64,000 nucleotides of DNA from Sulfitobacter alexandrii (GCF_001886735.1 NZ_CP018076.1:1550001-1614000), one strand, 5' to 3'. Shown: positions 35,368 to 44,800, numbered from the stretch's first letter. Notes: a model not told the origin generated them from the sequence alone. A program made the numbers and translations.

Positions 35368-36912
35368 ATGGCGGAATCAGCACGGCGCGGACGGACACGT
35401 GGGGGCGGCGGCGCAGCGCGGCGCGCGGAGCGCACGGCGGTCTCATTCGAAACCGCGCGCTACATCGAACGCAACATTCCAAATTTCGAGGTGCTGAACG
35501 ACGAGGCGCTGGAAATCATCGAGCGCAACGCGGAAACCGTGCTCGAGGAGATCGGGGTCAATTTCCCCGACAACCCCGAGGCGCTTCAGAAATGGCGCGA
35601 CGCCGGTGCAGATGTGCAGGGCGAGCGGGTGCACATACCTCGCGGTCTGGCGCGCAAACTTTGCGCCACCGCGCCGTCCACCTTTACCCAGCACGCGCGC
35701 AATTCCGCCCGTAACGTCGAGGTCGGCGGCCGCAACCTCGTGCTCGCGCCGGTCTACGGCCCGCCCTTCGTCCGCGATACGGCGGGCGGACGGCGCTACG
35801 CCACGATGGCGGACTTCAACAAGTTCGTGAAACTGGCGTACATGTCCAAGTGGCTGCACCATTCCGGGGGCACCGTCTGCGAACCGACGGACATTCCCGT
35901 GAACAAGCGGCACCTCGACATGCTGCACGCCCACATGACCCTGAGCGACAAGCCCTTCATGGGGTCGGTCACCGAACCGAGCCGGGCGCGCGATTCGGTC
36001 GAGATGTGCGGTCTTCTTTTTGGCGAGGATTTCGTGCAGCAGAACACCGTGATGACCTCGCTCATCAACATCAACTCGCCGATGACCTTCGACGACGTGA
36101 TGATGGGGGCGCTCAAGGTCTACGCGGAGAACAACCAGGCCTGCATCATCTCCCCGTTCATCGTGGGTGGTGCGATGGCCCCGACCACCGTGGCGGGAAC
36201 GCTGACACAGGTCCTGGCGGAAACCCTTGCCGGGGTCGCGTACAGCCAGCTCTGCCGGGCCGGCGCGCCGATCGTGATGGGGGCTTTCGTGACGTCCATC
36301 GACATGAACTCGGGCGCGCCCACCTTCGGCACGCCGGAGGCCGCGCATATCACCTACGGCGCGGGCCAGCTCGCGCGGCGGCTCAACCTGCCTTACCGCT
36401 CGGCCGGGTCCTTCTGCGGCTCGAAGCTGCCCGATGCGCAGGCGGCGTACGAAACGGCGAACAGCCTGAACATGGGCCTGCTTTCCGGCGTGAACTTCAT
36501 GCTGCACGCCTGTGGCTGGCTCGAAGGGGGCCTTGTGTCGTCCTTTGAAAAATTCGTCATGGACGCCGACCAGCTTGGCGTGCTGCACCACTTTGCCCAG
36601 GGCGTCCACATGGACGAGAACGGCCAGGCGATGGATGCCATCCGCGAGGTCGGACCGGGCGGTCACTACCTCGGCTGTGCCCATACGCAGGCCAACTTCA
36701 AGTCCGCCTTCTGGAAGTCCGATCTTCTGGACTACAAGCCCTTCGAGACCTGGGAAGATGAGGGCGCGCGCGACACGACCCAGCTTGCGAGCCTGCGGGT
36801 CGAAAAGATGCTGGCGGACTACCAGCAGCCGCCGATGGACGAGGCGATCCGTGAATCCCTCGACGCTTTCGTCGCCCGCAAGAAGGCCGAGTCGCCCGAC
36901 AGCTTCATGTAG
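35368..36912 (+). CDS. MttB-superfamily (trimethylamine methyltransferase-like) protein
   Basis: A 514-residue member of the MttB superfamily without an in-frame amber codon, hence a non-pyrrolysine type. A low-complexity basic start (RRGRTRGGGGAARRAER) precedes the barrel: EIIERNAETVLEEIGVNFPD, KWLHHSGGTVCEPTDIP and GGHYLGCAHTQANFKSAFW near the end. Characterised non-pyrrolysine members demethylate glycine betaine and similar quaternary amines with a corrinoid protein. No corrinoid protein or reactivase gene is nearby, so the substrate and partner are open. ATG 35368 has AAGGG about nine bases upstream. Confidence 0.88.
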   Translation: MAESARRGRTRGGGGAARRAERTAVSFETARYIERNIPNFEVLNDEALEIIERNAETVLEEIGVNFPDNPEALQKWRDAGADVQGERVHIPRGLARKLCATAPSTFTQHARNSARNVEVGGRNLVLAPVYGPPFVRDTAGGRRYATMADFNKFVKLAYMSKWLHHSGGTVCEPTDIPVNKRHLDMLHAHMTLSDKPFMGSVTEPSRARDSVEMCGLLFGEDFVQQNTVMTSLININSPMTFDDVMMGALKVYAENNQACIISPFIVGGAMAPTTVAGTLTQVLAETLAGVAYSQLCRAGAPIVMGAFVTSIDMNSGAPTFGTPEAAHITYGAGQLARRLNLPYRSAGSFCGSKLPDAQAAYETANSLNMGLLSGVNFMLHACGWLEGGLVSSFEKFVMDADQLGVLHHFAQGVHMDENGQAMDAIREVGPGGHYLGCAHTQANFKSAFWKSDLLDYKPFETWEDEGARDTTQLASLRVEKMLADYQQPPMDEAIRESLDAFVARKKAESPDSFM

Positions 36913-36941
36913 GCGCGGGCCGACACTGGATGAACCGACAA

Positions 36942-36968
36942 GACCCGTCGCCTGACCGGCGGCGGGTC
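36942..36968. terminator. Hairpin between convergent mttB-like and DUF6477 genes
   Basis: An 11-bp stem (36942-36952 with 36958-36968, one G-U) with a TGACC loop sits 30 bases after the methyltransferase stop and overlaps the stop codon of the convergent gene. No U-run follows, so termination would be weak. Confidence 0.4.
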
Positions 36969-37272
36969 ATTGCATGCGGGGCGACGGCTTGGTGATCGCG
37001 CGCAGTACCCGCGCCTCTGCAACCATCGCGATCAGCACGTCGATGTGCCGCAGCAGGCTGTAGCCCGCATCGGAATTCAGGCGCTCCTTTTCCAGCGCGG
37101 CCTCGATATCCATCAACTGCAACAGGGCCGCCGCGTGACGCGGCAAGACCCCGTACCCGAGGAGACGGGGCAGGTGGCTTGACCTGCGGTAATTTTCCGC
37201 GCCGAGGCGCGCCGCGCGCATCATCAGACGCGGGCGGTGAAGGGTGTTGAGCATCGACAGGACATCTTGCAT
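36967..37272 (-). CDS. DUF6477 family protein
   Basis: A 101-residue helical protein restricted, as far as I recall, to Rhodobacteraceae. Matching features are the start MQDVLSMLNTLHRPRLMMRAAR, a middle GAENYRR, and the conserved helix DAGYSLLRHIDVLIAMVAEARVLR. GAGGAA lies eight bases before ATG 37272, deciding the start. Function unknown. It is divergent from a DUF6456 gene, and a CtrA-like box lies between them. Confidence 0.8.
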   Translation of the reverse strand: MQDVLSMLNTLHRPRLMMRAARLGAENYRRSSHLPRLLGYGVLPRHAAALLQLMDIEAALEKERLNSDAGYSLLRHIDVLIAMVAEARVLRAITKPSPRMQ

Positions 37273-37430
37273 GGCCGGGTTCCTCAGCAAAACGCGCTCC
37301 CACCACGGGAGAATCGCTGCCCCGGTTTTTGCACAACTCAAGCGGGTGTTGCGTTGCCATCGCGGGGCCCGTTCGCCGCTTTCACCACTGTTTAGAATTT
37401 GGAAACAATGATTGAGAAACTGATCGAATT

Positions 37431-37445
37431 TTAACGATCAGGTAA
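37431..37445. promoter_or_regulatory. CtrA-like box TTAA-N7-GTAA
   Basis: TTAA at 37431-37434, seven bases, then GTAA at 37442-37445 matches the CtrA full site (TTAA-N7-TTAA) with one mismatch. It lies between the divergent DUF6477 and DUF6456 genes, about 20-100 bases upstream of the latter depending on its start. Confidence 0.35.
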
Positions 37446-37461
37446 CCAGTGCAGCCATAGG

Positions 37462-38652
37462 TTGCGTCCTGTTGGCCTGTGGATAACTTTGCAAACATCT
37501 GAAACCAAACCAGAAAACCGAAGTGGAATTGAATTGCCAGCCGAAAGCGGTCACCAATCCCTGCACTTGCCTGCCTGGGTGCCCGAGGGGGCGCTGCACT
37601 ATCTCGCGCACACGGAACTGGGGCAGCCGATGCGGGAACTGGCGCGAAGCGCGGGCTGCCATGCCTCGACGATCATGCGCCAGATCCGCCGCATCGAGAC
37701 ACGGCGCGACGATCCGCTTGTGGATGCCGCGCTCAGACACCTTGGCAAGTTCCGCGCGGCGAAACACTGTTCGAAGGAAGACCCGCCCATGGTCCAAGAC
37801 ACCCCCTGCAAGGTACCGGACGAAGCCACGCTGGAGCACGAAGCGCTGCGCATCCTGCCCCGGTTGTGTGAAACCGGCGCGGTGCTGGCTGTTGCCGCCG
37901 ACATGGAGAAGGCGGTCGTCGTCAGGGATACCGCATCCGGCGGCAGCACGCGGACGGCCGTCGTCGACACCGCCGTGGCGCAGGCGATGGCGCTGAAAGA
38001 CTGGATCGCGCCGACCAATTCGGGGCGCATCATCCGCTACTTCATCACCACGGCCGGGCGCAACGCGCTGCAACGGCTGATCGGCAGGGACAGGGCCGGC
38101 AAGCGCGCCGACCGCGGCTTTGCCGAGGCGCAGACTGCCTTCGACGGGCCGGGTGCGGACTGGGAGGACGGCAGCGATCCCGCCTGCGAGACCCGCCGCC
38201 AGCGGATGCGGTATTCGGTTGCCGAAAGTCCCCTTGTTGCCTTGTCCCGGCGGCGCGACAGATCGGGAAAGCCGTTCCTGACCGATGCGCAGGTTCACGC
38301 CGGAGAGCGCCTGCGCGAAGATTTCGAACTGGCCCAGATGGGAAGCCGCATCACGCAGAACTGGCAGGGTTTCCTGACGGGCGGGACGCAAGCGGGGCCG
38401 GGTGCTGGCGCCGGCGTTCCGGATCATGCCCGCGCGGCGCAGTCGCGCGTGACCGCGGCGCTCAGTCACCTTGGGCCCGGGCTCTCGGACGTGGCGCTGC
38501 GCTGCTGCTGCTACCTCGAGGGGCTGGAGACCACCGAAAAGCGGCTTGGCTGGTCCGCGCGGTCGGGCAAGATCGTGCTGCGCATCGCGCTGATGCGGCT
38601 CAGGCGGCACTACGACGAAACGATCGGTCCCGGCGGCCCGATGATCGGATGA
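37462..38652 (+). CDS. DUF6456 helix-turn-helix protein
   Basis: Up to 396 residues. The N-terminal part has LPAWVPEGALHYLAHTELG followed by a helix-turn-helix (PMRELARSAGCHASTIMRQIRRIE); the C-terminal DUF6456 domain contains NALQRLIGRDRAG, AESPLVALSRRRD and the terminal helix KIVLRIALMRLRRHYDE. The architecture suggests a DNA-binding regulator. The start is unclear: no ATG exists in the first 100 codons, so TTG 37462, TTG 37534 or GTG 37578 must be used; family members begin close to the LPAWVPE segment, favouring a later start. Confidence 0.82.
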   Translation: MRPVGLWITLQTSETKPENRSGIELPAESGHQSLHLPAWVPEGALHYLAHTELGQPMRELARSAGCHASTIMRQIRRIETRRDDPLVDAALRHLGKFRAAKHCSKEDPPMVQDTPCKVPDEATLEHEALRILPRLCETGAVLAVAADMEKAVVVRDTASGGSTRTAVVDTAVAQAMALKDWIAPTNSGRIIRYFITTAGRNALQRLIGRDRAGKRADRGFAEAQTAFDGPGADWEDGSDPACETRRQRMRYSVAESPLVALSRRRDRSGKPFLTDAQVHAGERLREDFELAQMGSRITQNWQGFLTGGTQAGPGAGAGVPDHARAAQSRVTAALSHLGPGLSDVALRCCCYLEGLETTEKRLGWSARSGKIVLRIALMRLRRHYDETIGPGGPMIG

Positions 38653-38785
38653 GCGCAGCCCGACCGGCGGATGCCAGATACGCCGCCGATCACGAAAATG
38701 TTTTTGGTGCTCTCCACGGCCCGTGCCATGGTGATGGGAAAACCAGTTTCCGATCACTTTTGCGATTTCCGAGGGAGACCATCAC

Positions 38786-39259
38786 ATGCAAAAGACTTTC
38801 ACTTCCAAGACCGTGGCCGTTCTGATGTGCGGCATGGTCGCCACCGCAGGCTTTGCTGCCAGCCACGCGGGCGGCGAGAACAAGAGCGTCGAGGCCCGCC
38901 ACCACCAGATGCAGATGATCGCCTACCACACGGGCATCCTGGGGGGCATCGCCAAGGGCGAGATGGAATACGACTCTGCAATGGTGGATGCCGCGGCCAG
39001 CAACATCGCCTCTCTCGCGGCGATGGAGCGTGCGACCCTCTGGATCGAGGGAACGGAGCAGGGGGCCGCCGCCGACTCGCGCGCGAAGCCGGAAATCTGG
39101 AGCGACGCGGAAGGGTTCGCCGCCGCGTTCGAGGATCTCGAAACCGCTGCCAGCGCCGTGGTCGGTGCCGGTGACACCGCTGCCGTGGGCGCGGGGATGG
39201 GTGACATCGGCGGCGCCTGCAAGGCCTGCCACGAGAAATACCGCGGCCCGGAAAACTGA
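38786..39259 (+). CDS. Periplasmic cytochrome c' / c556 family protein
   Basis: A 157-residue four-helix-bundle cytochrome. A Sec signal peptide (MQKTFTSKTVAVLMCGMVATAGFA) targets it to the periplasm. The heme-binding motif is C-terminal, CKACHEKYRG, as in cytochrome c'/c556, and RHHQMQMIAYHTGILGGIAKGE supplies the first helix. Such proteins bind NO or carry electrons. It is 16 bases upstream of a diheme cytochrome gene, likely one operon. Maturation would need the c-type system, of which CcdA lies elsewhere in this window. Confidence 0.92.
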   Translation: MQKTFTSKTVAVLMCGMVATAGFAASHAGGENKSVEARHHQMQMIAYHTGILGGIAKGEMEYDSAMVDAAASNIASLAAMERATLWIEGTEQGAAADSRAKPEIWSDAEGFAAAFEDLETAASAVVGAGDTAAVGAGMGDIGGACKACHEKYRGPEN

Positions 39260-39275
39260 TCGCCGGGGCTGACCC

Positions 39276-40148
39276 TTGCGCCGTTTCCTGATTTCGGTCT
39301 GCCTGCTGGCGGTAATCGGTCTGGGGGTGTTCTGGGTGCTGACGCGCCCGGCGCCCCTGAGGGCCGATGTCGCGGCCGGTCATACCGTGGATGCAGACAA
39401 CGGCGCGGGGGTCTTTCACGCGGGCGGCTGCGCCTCTTGCCATGCGGCACCGGAAAGCGAAGACAAGCTGACCCTGGCGGGTGGGGAAGCCTTTGCCAGC
39501 CCCTTCGGCACGTTCCACGCGCCCAACATCTCGCCCGGGCCGCAGGGCATCGGCGGTTGGGATTTGCCTGCCTTCGCCCGCGCGGTCACGCGGGGCGTCT
39601 CGCCCGAGGGGCAGCATTACTACCCCGCCTTTCCCTACACGGCATACGTCCACATGACCGATACGGATGTGGCCGACCTCTTTGCCTACATGCAGACGCT
39701 GCCGGTCTCCGACACGCCAAGCAAGCCGCACGACGTGGGGTTTCCCTTCAACATCCGGCGCGGCCTGGGACTTTGGAAGCTGCTTTACGTCCACGAAGAC
39801 TACGTGATGGCGGGCGATCTGGACGACGAACTGGCGCGCGGCCGCTACCTGGTCGAGGCATTGGGCCATTGCGGCGAATGCCATACCCCGCGCGGGCCGC
39901 TGGGCGGGCTCGAGCGTGACGCGTGGCTGACCGGCGCGCCCAATCCGTCGGGCAAGGGGCGGATCCCCAATATCACGCCGGGCGGACTGGACTGGTCGGC
40001 GACCGATATCGCCTATTACCTGCAAAGCGGCCTGACCCCGGACTACGACAGTGTGGGCGGGTCGATGGCGTCGGTCGTGCAGAACCTCGCGCAGTTGCCC
40101 GAAGATGACCGGGCGGCCATTGCCGCCTACCTCAAGGCGCTGCCCTAG
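39276..40148 (+). CDS. Diheme c-type cytochrome, membrane-anchored
   Basis: The 290-residue protein has an N-terminal anchor or signal (FLISVCLLAVIGLGVFWVL) and two heme c motifs, GCASCHAA (about residue 52) and CGECHTPRG (about 198). Two cytochrome c domains with PNISPG and PNITPG segments match the cytochrome subunits of periplasmic dehydrogenases (alcohol or gluconate dehydrogenase type). No dehydrogenase gene is nearby. The start is a TTG, 16 bases after the cytochrome c' stop. It probably passes electrons to the oxidase chain. Confidence 0.9.
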   Translation: MRRFLISVCLLAVIGLGVFWVLTRPAPLRADVAAGHTVDADNGAGVFHAGGCASCHAAPESEDKLTLAGGEAFASPFGTFHAPNISPGPQGIGGWDLPAFARAVTRGVSPEGQHYYPAFPYTAYVHMTDTDVADLFAYMQTLPVSDTPSKPHDVGFPFNIRRGLGLWKLLYVHEDYVMAGDLDDELARGRYLVEALGHCGECHTPRGPLGGLERDAWLTGAPNPSGKGRIPNITPGGLDWSATDIAYYLQSGLTPDYDSVGGSMASVVQNLAQLPEDDRAAIAAYLKALP

Positions 40149-40201
40149 TGGTTTGAACCGGCTCCGACGCCTGCTATCCTCTGGGCAGGAAGGAGCCGCA
40201 A

Positions 40202-41253
40202 ATGCAGATCCTGATCGTGGGTGCCGGCCCGACGGGCCTGACGGCGGCCGTCGAACTTGCCCGCCGGGGCGTTGTGCCGCGCGTGATCGACAAGCGTCCG
40301 GGCCCGTCGCAACTGAGCCGCGCGGTGGGTATCCTGCAACGGTCCATGGATATCCTTGCGCCGTCCGGCGTGGCCGATGCCATCGCGGCGGAAGCCATCC
40401 GCTTCGACGGTATCGCCTTTCACAAGGGGGCGGAGCGGATCGCGACCTTCCCGCTGAATTTCGACGACCGAACGCGCCTCTATGGGCTGCCGCAGGACCG
40501 GACGGAACATTTCCTTGCCCAAGCGCTTGAACGCTACGGCGGACGGATCGAGTACGACGTTCCGTTCGAGGGGCTGACGCAGGACGCGGCAGGTGTCCAC
40601 GCCGTCCTGGGGGCAGGACCGCGCGGTTCGACCAGGTGATCGGCGCGGACGGCACGCACAGCGCCGTGCGGCAGGCACTCGGGCTGGACTTTCCCGGCTA
40701 CGACCTGTCGGGCCGCTGGTCCATTGCCGACGTGGACAGCCCGGACTGGCGCGATCCCCGGTTGTTTCAGGGCTTTCTCTTGCCCGAGGGCGAGGTCTGC
40801 ATCGTGGCCCCGCTGGAACGCGCGCGCTTCCGGGTCATCGCCAGCACCGCGGACGCGCTGGCGGCCCTGCCGGTTCCGATGAACGTGAGCGCCGTCCGCC
40901 GGAGCGGGGATTTCACCATCTCCGTGCGTCAGGTGACGCGTTACACGGTGGGGCGGGTACACCTTGCCGGGGACGCGGCGCATTGCCATTCCCCGGCCGG
41001 CGGGCGCGGCATGAACCTTGGAATCGCCGACGCGGCGGACCTTGCCGGTCGGCTGATCGATGGTGGGTTGCCGGAGTATCACGCGGCGCGGCAGGCCGAG
41101 GGCGCGCATGTCCTGGCGTTCAGCGAGGGCCTGCGAAAGGCCGTGCAGTCGAAAAGCCCGCTGCGCCGGGCGGTGATGCCAAGATTGATGCGGATGATCG
41201 CCGCCGTTCCGCCGCTGCGCCGGGCCGCGATGCGGTATTTCGTGAGCGGCTAG
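40202..41253 (+). pseudogene. FAD-dependent monooxygenase, frameshifted at a G-run
   Basis: The first frame (40202-40639) encodes the FAD-binding part: MQILIVGAGPTGLTAAVELA and PQDRTEHFLAQAL. The second (to 41253) begins around FDQVIGADGTHSAVRQALG and includes VHLAGDAAHCHSPAGGRGMN, the second FAD motif. Adding one G to the five-G run at 40609-40613 joins them as AVLGGRTARFDQVIGADG, which matches PHBH-type aromatic hydroxylases. So one base was lost, either in the genome or in the assembly. If intact it would hydroxylate an aromatic or similar substrate. Its TAG overlaps the lipA stop on the other strand. Confidence 0.88.
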
Positions 41254-42203
41254 GCAAGCCCCAGCTTGCGGTTCCGCGCCTCGCGCAGGCGCGCGAAATC
41301 GTCGCCCGCGTGGTAGGATGACCGCGTGAGCGGCGTGGCGGAGACCATGAGGAACCCCTTGCCGTAAGCCGCCTTTTCGTAGGCCGCGAACTCATCCGGA
41401 TGCACGAACCGGTCCACCCGATGATGCTTGGGCGTGGGTTGCAGGTACTGGCCGATGGTGAGGAAGTCGATATCGGCGGCGCGCATGTCCTCCATCACCT
41501 GAATGACCTGCTGGCGCTCTTCGCCGAGGCCCACCATGATCCCGGACTTCGTGAACATCGACGGGTCCAGTTCCTTGACCCGCTGGAGCAGGCGCAGCGA
41601 GTGGAAATACCGCGCGCCGGGCCGCACCTCGGGGTAGAGCCCCGGGACGGTTTCGAGGTTGTGATTGAAGACGTCCGGCTTCGCGGCGACCACGACCTCC
41701 AGCGAGCCCGGCGTCGCGCGGATGAAATCCGGTGTCAGGATCTCAATCGTGGTCTCGGGCGACCGTTTGCGGATGGCGCGGATGGTCTGGGCGAAATGTT
41801 CGGCCCCGCCGTCCTCCACGTCGTCGCGGTCGACGCTGGTGATGACCACGTGATTCAGCCCCAGCTTGGCGACGGCGTCCGCCACGCGGCCCGGCTCGAA
41901 CACGTCGAGCGCCTCGGGCGGCTTGCCGGTGGCGATGTTGCAGAAGGTGCAGGCGCGGGTGCAGACCTCGCCCATGATCATCATGGTGGCGTGGCCCTGC
42001 GACCAGCATTCGCCGACGTTCGGGCATCCGGCTTCTTCGCAGACCGTGGTCAGCTTGTTGTCGCGCATGATCTTCGCGGTGTCGGCATATCCCTTGCCAC
42101 CGGGCGCCTTGACCCTGATCCAGTCCGGCTTCTTGGGCTGGGCGTTGTCGGGCTTGCGCGCCTTTTCCGGGTGGCGCTGTTCGGGGATCTTCAGATCGCG
42201 CAT
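41250..42203 (-). CDS. lipA: Lipoyl synthase
   Basis: LipA is the radical SAM enzyme that inserts two sulfurs into octanoyl groups on 2-oxoacid dehydrogenases. The 317 residues carry the auxiliary cluster [12 protein letters not shown] (about residues 60-71), the radical SAM triad CTRACTFC (about 86-93), and the [10 protein letters not shown] tail whose Ser ligates the auxiliary cluster. ATG 42203 with GAGG eight bases upstream is chosen; ATG 42221 is also possible. It ends against the convergent monooxygenase gene with a four-base overlap. Confidence 0.97.
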   Translation of the reverse strand: MRDLKIPEQRHPEKARKPDNAQPKKPDWIRVKAPGGKGYADTAKIMRDNKLTTVCEEAGCPNVGECWSQGHATMMIMGEVCTRACTFCNIATGKPPEALDVFEPGRVADAVAKLGLNHVVITSVDRDDVEDGGAEHFAQTIRAIRKRSPETTIEILTPDFIRATPGSLEVVVAAKPDVFNHNLETVPGLYPEVRPGARYFHSLRLLQRVKELDPSMFTKSGIMVGLGEERQQVIQVMEDMRAADIDFLTIGQYLQPTPKHHRVDRFVHPDEFAAYEKAAYGKGFLMVSATPLTRSSYHAGDDFARLREARNRKLGLA

Positions 42204-42297
42204 GGAGACCTCATGTTGCATGAGCCTTATGTAACACAGTTGCGGCCCGGCGAAAGCCCGTGCGGCGCAATGCCGTCCTGCGTTCCGTGCGGGGCGG

Positions 42298-42471
42298 TCA
42301 GAAGCGGCGCGGCACCCGTTCGGTGGTCGCCCAGTCGGGCCACCAGCCCATCCATTCGATGCCGAAGATCAGAAGCGCCAGAATGATCGCCCCAAAGACG
42401 AGCTTGACCCGTGTCGCGGACGGCGGGTTGCGGGCCCAGCGGGACATGCGCATCAGCCAGATCGGGTTCAT
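42298..42471 (-). CDS. Small single-span membrane protein
   Basis: A 57-residue protein whose ATG overlaps the hpt stop (ATGA). A basic cytosolic start ([17 protein letters not shown]) precedes one membrane span ([21 protein letters not shown]) and a short polar tail. I have seen such short genes after hpt in related genomes, but know no function. Tight coupling to hpt supports its being real. Confidence 0.7.
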   Translation of the reverse strand: MNPIWLMRMSRWARNPPSATRVKLVFGAIILALLIFGIEWMGWWPDWATTERVPRRF

Positions 42472-43010
42472 GTGAAACGGACCTTTCCGATGAAGGGCAG
42501 GTTGCGGTCGCGTTGGGCGTAGTCGATGCCGTAGCCCACCACGAATTCGTCGGGAATCTCGAACCCGGTCCAGTCCGCCTTCATGTCGACCTCGCGGCGG
42601 CTTGGCTTGTCCAGCAGGGCGATGGTCTTGAGCCGGGCGGGTTCGCGCGATTTGAGGAGGTTGGTGACGTGATGCAGCGTGTGGCCGGTGTCGACGATAT
42701 CCTCGACCACCAGCACGTCGCGTCCTTCGATGGCGCCGCGCAGGTCCTTGAGGATGCGCACTTCGCGGCTGCTCTGCATGCCGTCGCCATAGCTCGACGC
42801 TTCGAGGAAATCGACCTCGATCGGGAGGTCCAACTCGCGGACCAGATCGGCGATGAACACGAAGGATCCGCGCAGAAGCCCGACCACCACCAGCTTGTCG
42901 GTGCCCTCGAATTCCGCCTGTATGGCCCGGCACAGGGCCTCGATCCGGGCGGCGATGGATTTGGCCGAGATCATTTCATCAATCACGTAGCGACGATCTG
43001 TCATGACCAT
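42468..43010 (-). CDS. hpt: Hypoxanthine phosphoribosyltransferase
   Basis: Hpt salvages hypoxanthine (and guanine) to IMP/GMP using PRPP. The 180 residues show [21 protein letters not shown], the PRPP-binding [17 protein letters not shown] (about residues 96-112), and the purine-contact [19 protein letters not shown] near the end. Starts at 43010 and 43004 are both possible; AAGGG lies upstream. The small membrane gene overlaps its stop. It is divergent from the COQ10-like gene by 63 bases. Confidence 0.96.
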   Translation of the reverse strand: MVMTDRRYVIDEMISAKSIAARIEALCRAIQAEFEGTDKLVVVGLLRGSFVFIADLVRELDLPIEVDFLEASSYGDGMQSSREVRILKDLRGAIEGRDVLVVEDIVDTGHTLHHVTNLLKSREPARLKTIALLDKPSRREVDMKADWTGFEIPDEFVVGYGIDYAQRDRNLPFIGKVRFT

Positions 43011-43073
43011 TGGCCCTTGAATTCATGGCGTTTACCGGTGACATAGAGCTAAACCGAGCAGACCCGGAACGCA

Positions 43074-43526
43074 ATGCCGACCCATTCAGAGACCAGAGAG
43101 CTGCCCTATACCCCGCAACAGATGTACGATCTGGTTGCGGACGTGGGCAAGTACCCCGAATTCCTGCCCTGGACCGCCGCCGCCCGCATACGCAGCGACG
43201 AACAGGTGGATGACCACCGCGTGATGGATGCGGACCTTGTCATCAGCTTCAAGGTCTTCCGCGAACGGTTCACCAGCCGCGTGACGCTGTGGCCCGACGA
43301 CATGAAGATCGACACCGAATACCTGGACGGACCATTCAAGTACATGCTGTCGAACTGGCACTTCGAGGATGCGCCGAAGGGCTGCAATGTGCATTTCCAC
43401 GTGGATTTCGAATTCCGCAACCGCATCCTTCAGGGAATCATCGGCGTGGTGTTCAACGATGCCATGCAGCGGGTCGTGCGCGCCTTCGAGCAGCGCGCGG
43501 CGGATCTCTACGGCCCCGCCGGATGA
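43074..43526 (+). CDS. COQ10/RatA-type START-domain protein
   Basis: A 150-residue polyketide cyclase/START family protein. The text YTPQQMYDLVADVGKYPEFLPWT at residues 11-33, and WHFED...CNVHFHVDFEFRN with a C-terminal helix ending AFEQRAADLYG match COQ10. In alphaproteobacteria these proteins are thought to bind ubiquinone and aid its delivery; the RatA toxin label from E. coli applies to the same fold. Its TGA overlaps the MmgE/PrpD start (ATGA). Confidence 0.9.
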   Translation: MPTHSETRELPYTPQQMYDLVADVGKYPEFLPWTAAARIRSDEQVDDHRVMDADLVISFKVFRERFTSRVTLWPDDMKIDTEYLDGPFKYMLSNWHFEDAPKGCNVHFHVDFEFRNRILQGIIGVVFNDAMQRVVRAFEQRAADLYGPAG

Positions 43527-44800
43527 AGACCGTCACGGACCAGCTGATCCGGTTTCGCAAGGCCGAGGTGCCCGCCGAAGCGGCCGTGATGATGCGTCTG
43601 TCGCTGTTCGACTGGGCCGCCTGCGGCATCGCCGGGGCGCAGGCGGGCACGTTCGACGATTTCGCCGCCGCGCAGCGGGCGATGGGCACGGGACAGGCGC
43701 AGATATTCGGCGGTGGCTCTGCCACGGCACCTTCCGCCGCGCTTGTGAACGGCACGCTGTCCCACGCGCTGGATTACGACGATACCCATTTCGCCCATAT
43801 CGGGCATCCGTCTGTCGCGGTGCTGCCCGCCGTCATCGCGCTGGCGGAGGAACTGTCCGCGCCGCTGGACGACGTGGTTCTTGCCGCGACGCTGGGGGTC
43901 GAGGCTTCGATCCTCGTGGGTCTGTGGCTGGGGCGCAGCCATTACCAGGTCGGGTACCACCAGACGGCCACCGCCGGGGCCTTTGGCGCGGTGATGGGCT
44001 GCGCGCGTCTGCTGGAACTGGACAAGCGGCAGCTGCGGGCCGCGCTGGGGCTTTGCGCCAGCATGGCGTCGGGTCTGAAGGCACAGTTCGGCACCATGGC
44101 CAAGCCGCTCAACGCCGGTCTTGCCGCACGCACGGGGGTGGAGGCGGCGCTCTGGGCGCAGGCCGGCATGACCGCGGCGGAGGACGGGCTTGCCGGGCCG
44201 CTGGGATTTGGCCCGACGCACCACGGCGAGGCGGCGGAGGTCACGTTGCCGCGCGGCACCTGGCGCATCACCGAGATCAGCCACAAGTTCCACGCCTGCT
44301 GCCACGGTCTGCACGCGATGCTCGAGGCCGTCCGGGAGGCCACGCTCGATCCCGATACCGTGGAGAGCATCCACATCCGCACCAGTCCGCGCTGGATGAG
44401 CGTCTGCAACATCGAGACACCGGCCACCGGGCTGGAGGCCAAGTTCAGCTACACGCAGACATGCGCGATGGCGCTTCTGGGGCACGATACCGGCGCCATC
44501 GCCAGTTTCACCGATGATGTCACGAAAGACGCGGACATCGTCGCGCTGCGCGCGCGGATCCGGGTGAGCGAGGAAGCCCGCCTGTCCGAGACGCAGTCGG
44601 AAGTCGCCGTGTCCCTGGCCGGGGGGGCGATGCGGCGGCTCAAGCATGACCTGTCCGCCCCGTTGTCGCTGGAAACCCGCGCGGCCAAGCTGCAGGACAA
44701 GGCCGTGGCGCTTCTGGGCGAGGACCGCGCCGAAGCGCTCTGGCAGGCCGCCCAGGGCGACGACCTGCGCGCCCTGATGGATCAGCTCGTCAGGTCGTAG
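43523..44800 (+). CDS. MmgE/PrpD family protein
   Basis: A 425-residue member of the MmgE/PrpD family (2-methylcitrate dehydratase, cis-aconitate decarboxylase and relatives). Features are LVNGTLSHALDYDDTH (about residues 74-89), HIGHPSVAVLPAVIALAE, YHQTATAGAFGAVMG and HKFHACCHGLHAMLEA. No methylcitrate-cycle neighbours are present, so the substrate is unknown. The start overlaps the COQ10-like stop, and its last 19 bases overlap the convergent amt gene. Confidence 0.92.
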   Translation: MKTVTDQLIRFRKAEVPAEAAVMMRLSLFDWAACGIAGAQAGTFDDFAAAQRAMGTGQAQIFGGGSATAPSAALVNGTLSHALDYDDTHFAHIGHPSVAVLPAVIALAEELSAPLDDVVLAATLGVEASILVGLWLGRSHYQVGYHQTATAGAFGAVMGCARLLELDKRQLRAALGLCASMASGLKAQFGTMAKPLNAGLAARTGVEAALWAQAGMTAAEDGLAGPLGFGPTHHGEAAEVTLPRGTWRITEISHKFHACCHGLHAMLEAVREATLDPDTVESIHIRTSPRWMSVCNIETPATGLEAKFSYTQTCAMALLGHDTGAIASFTDDVTKDADIVALRARIRVSEEARLSETQSEVAVSLAGGAMRRLKHDLSAPLSLETRAAKLQDKAVALLGEDRAEALWQAAQGDDLRALMDQLVRS

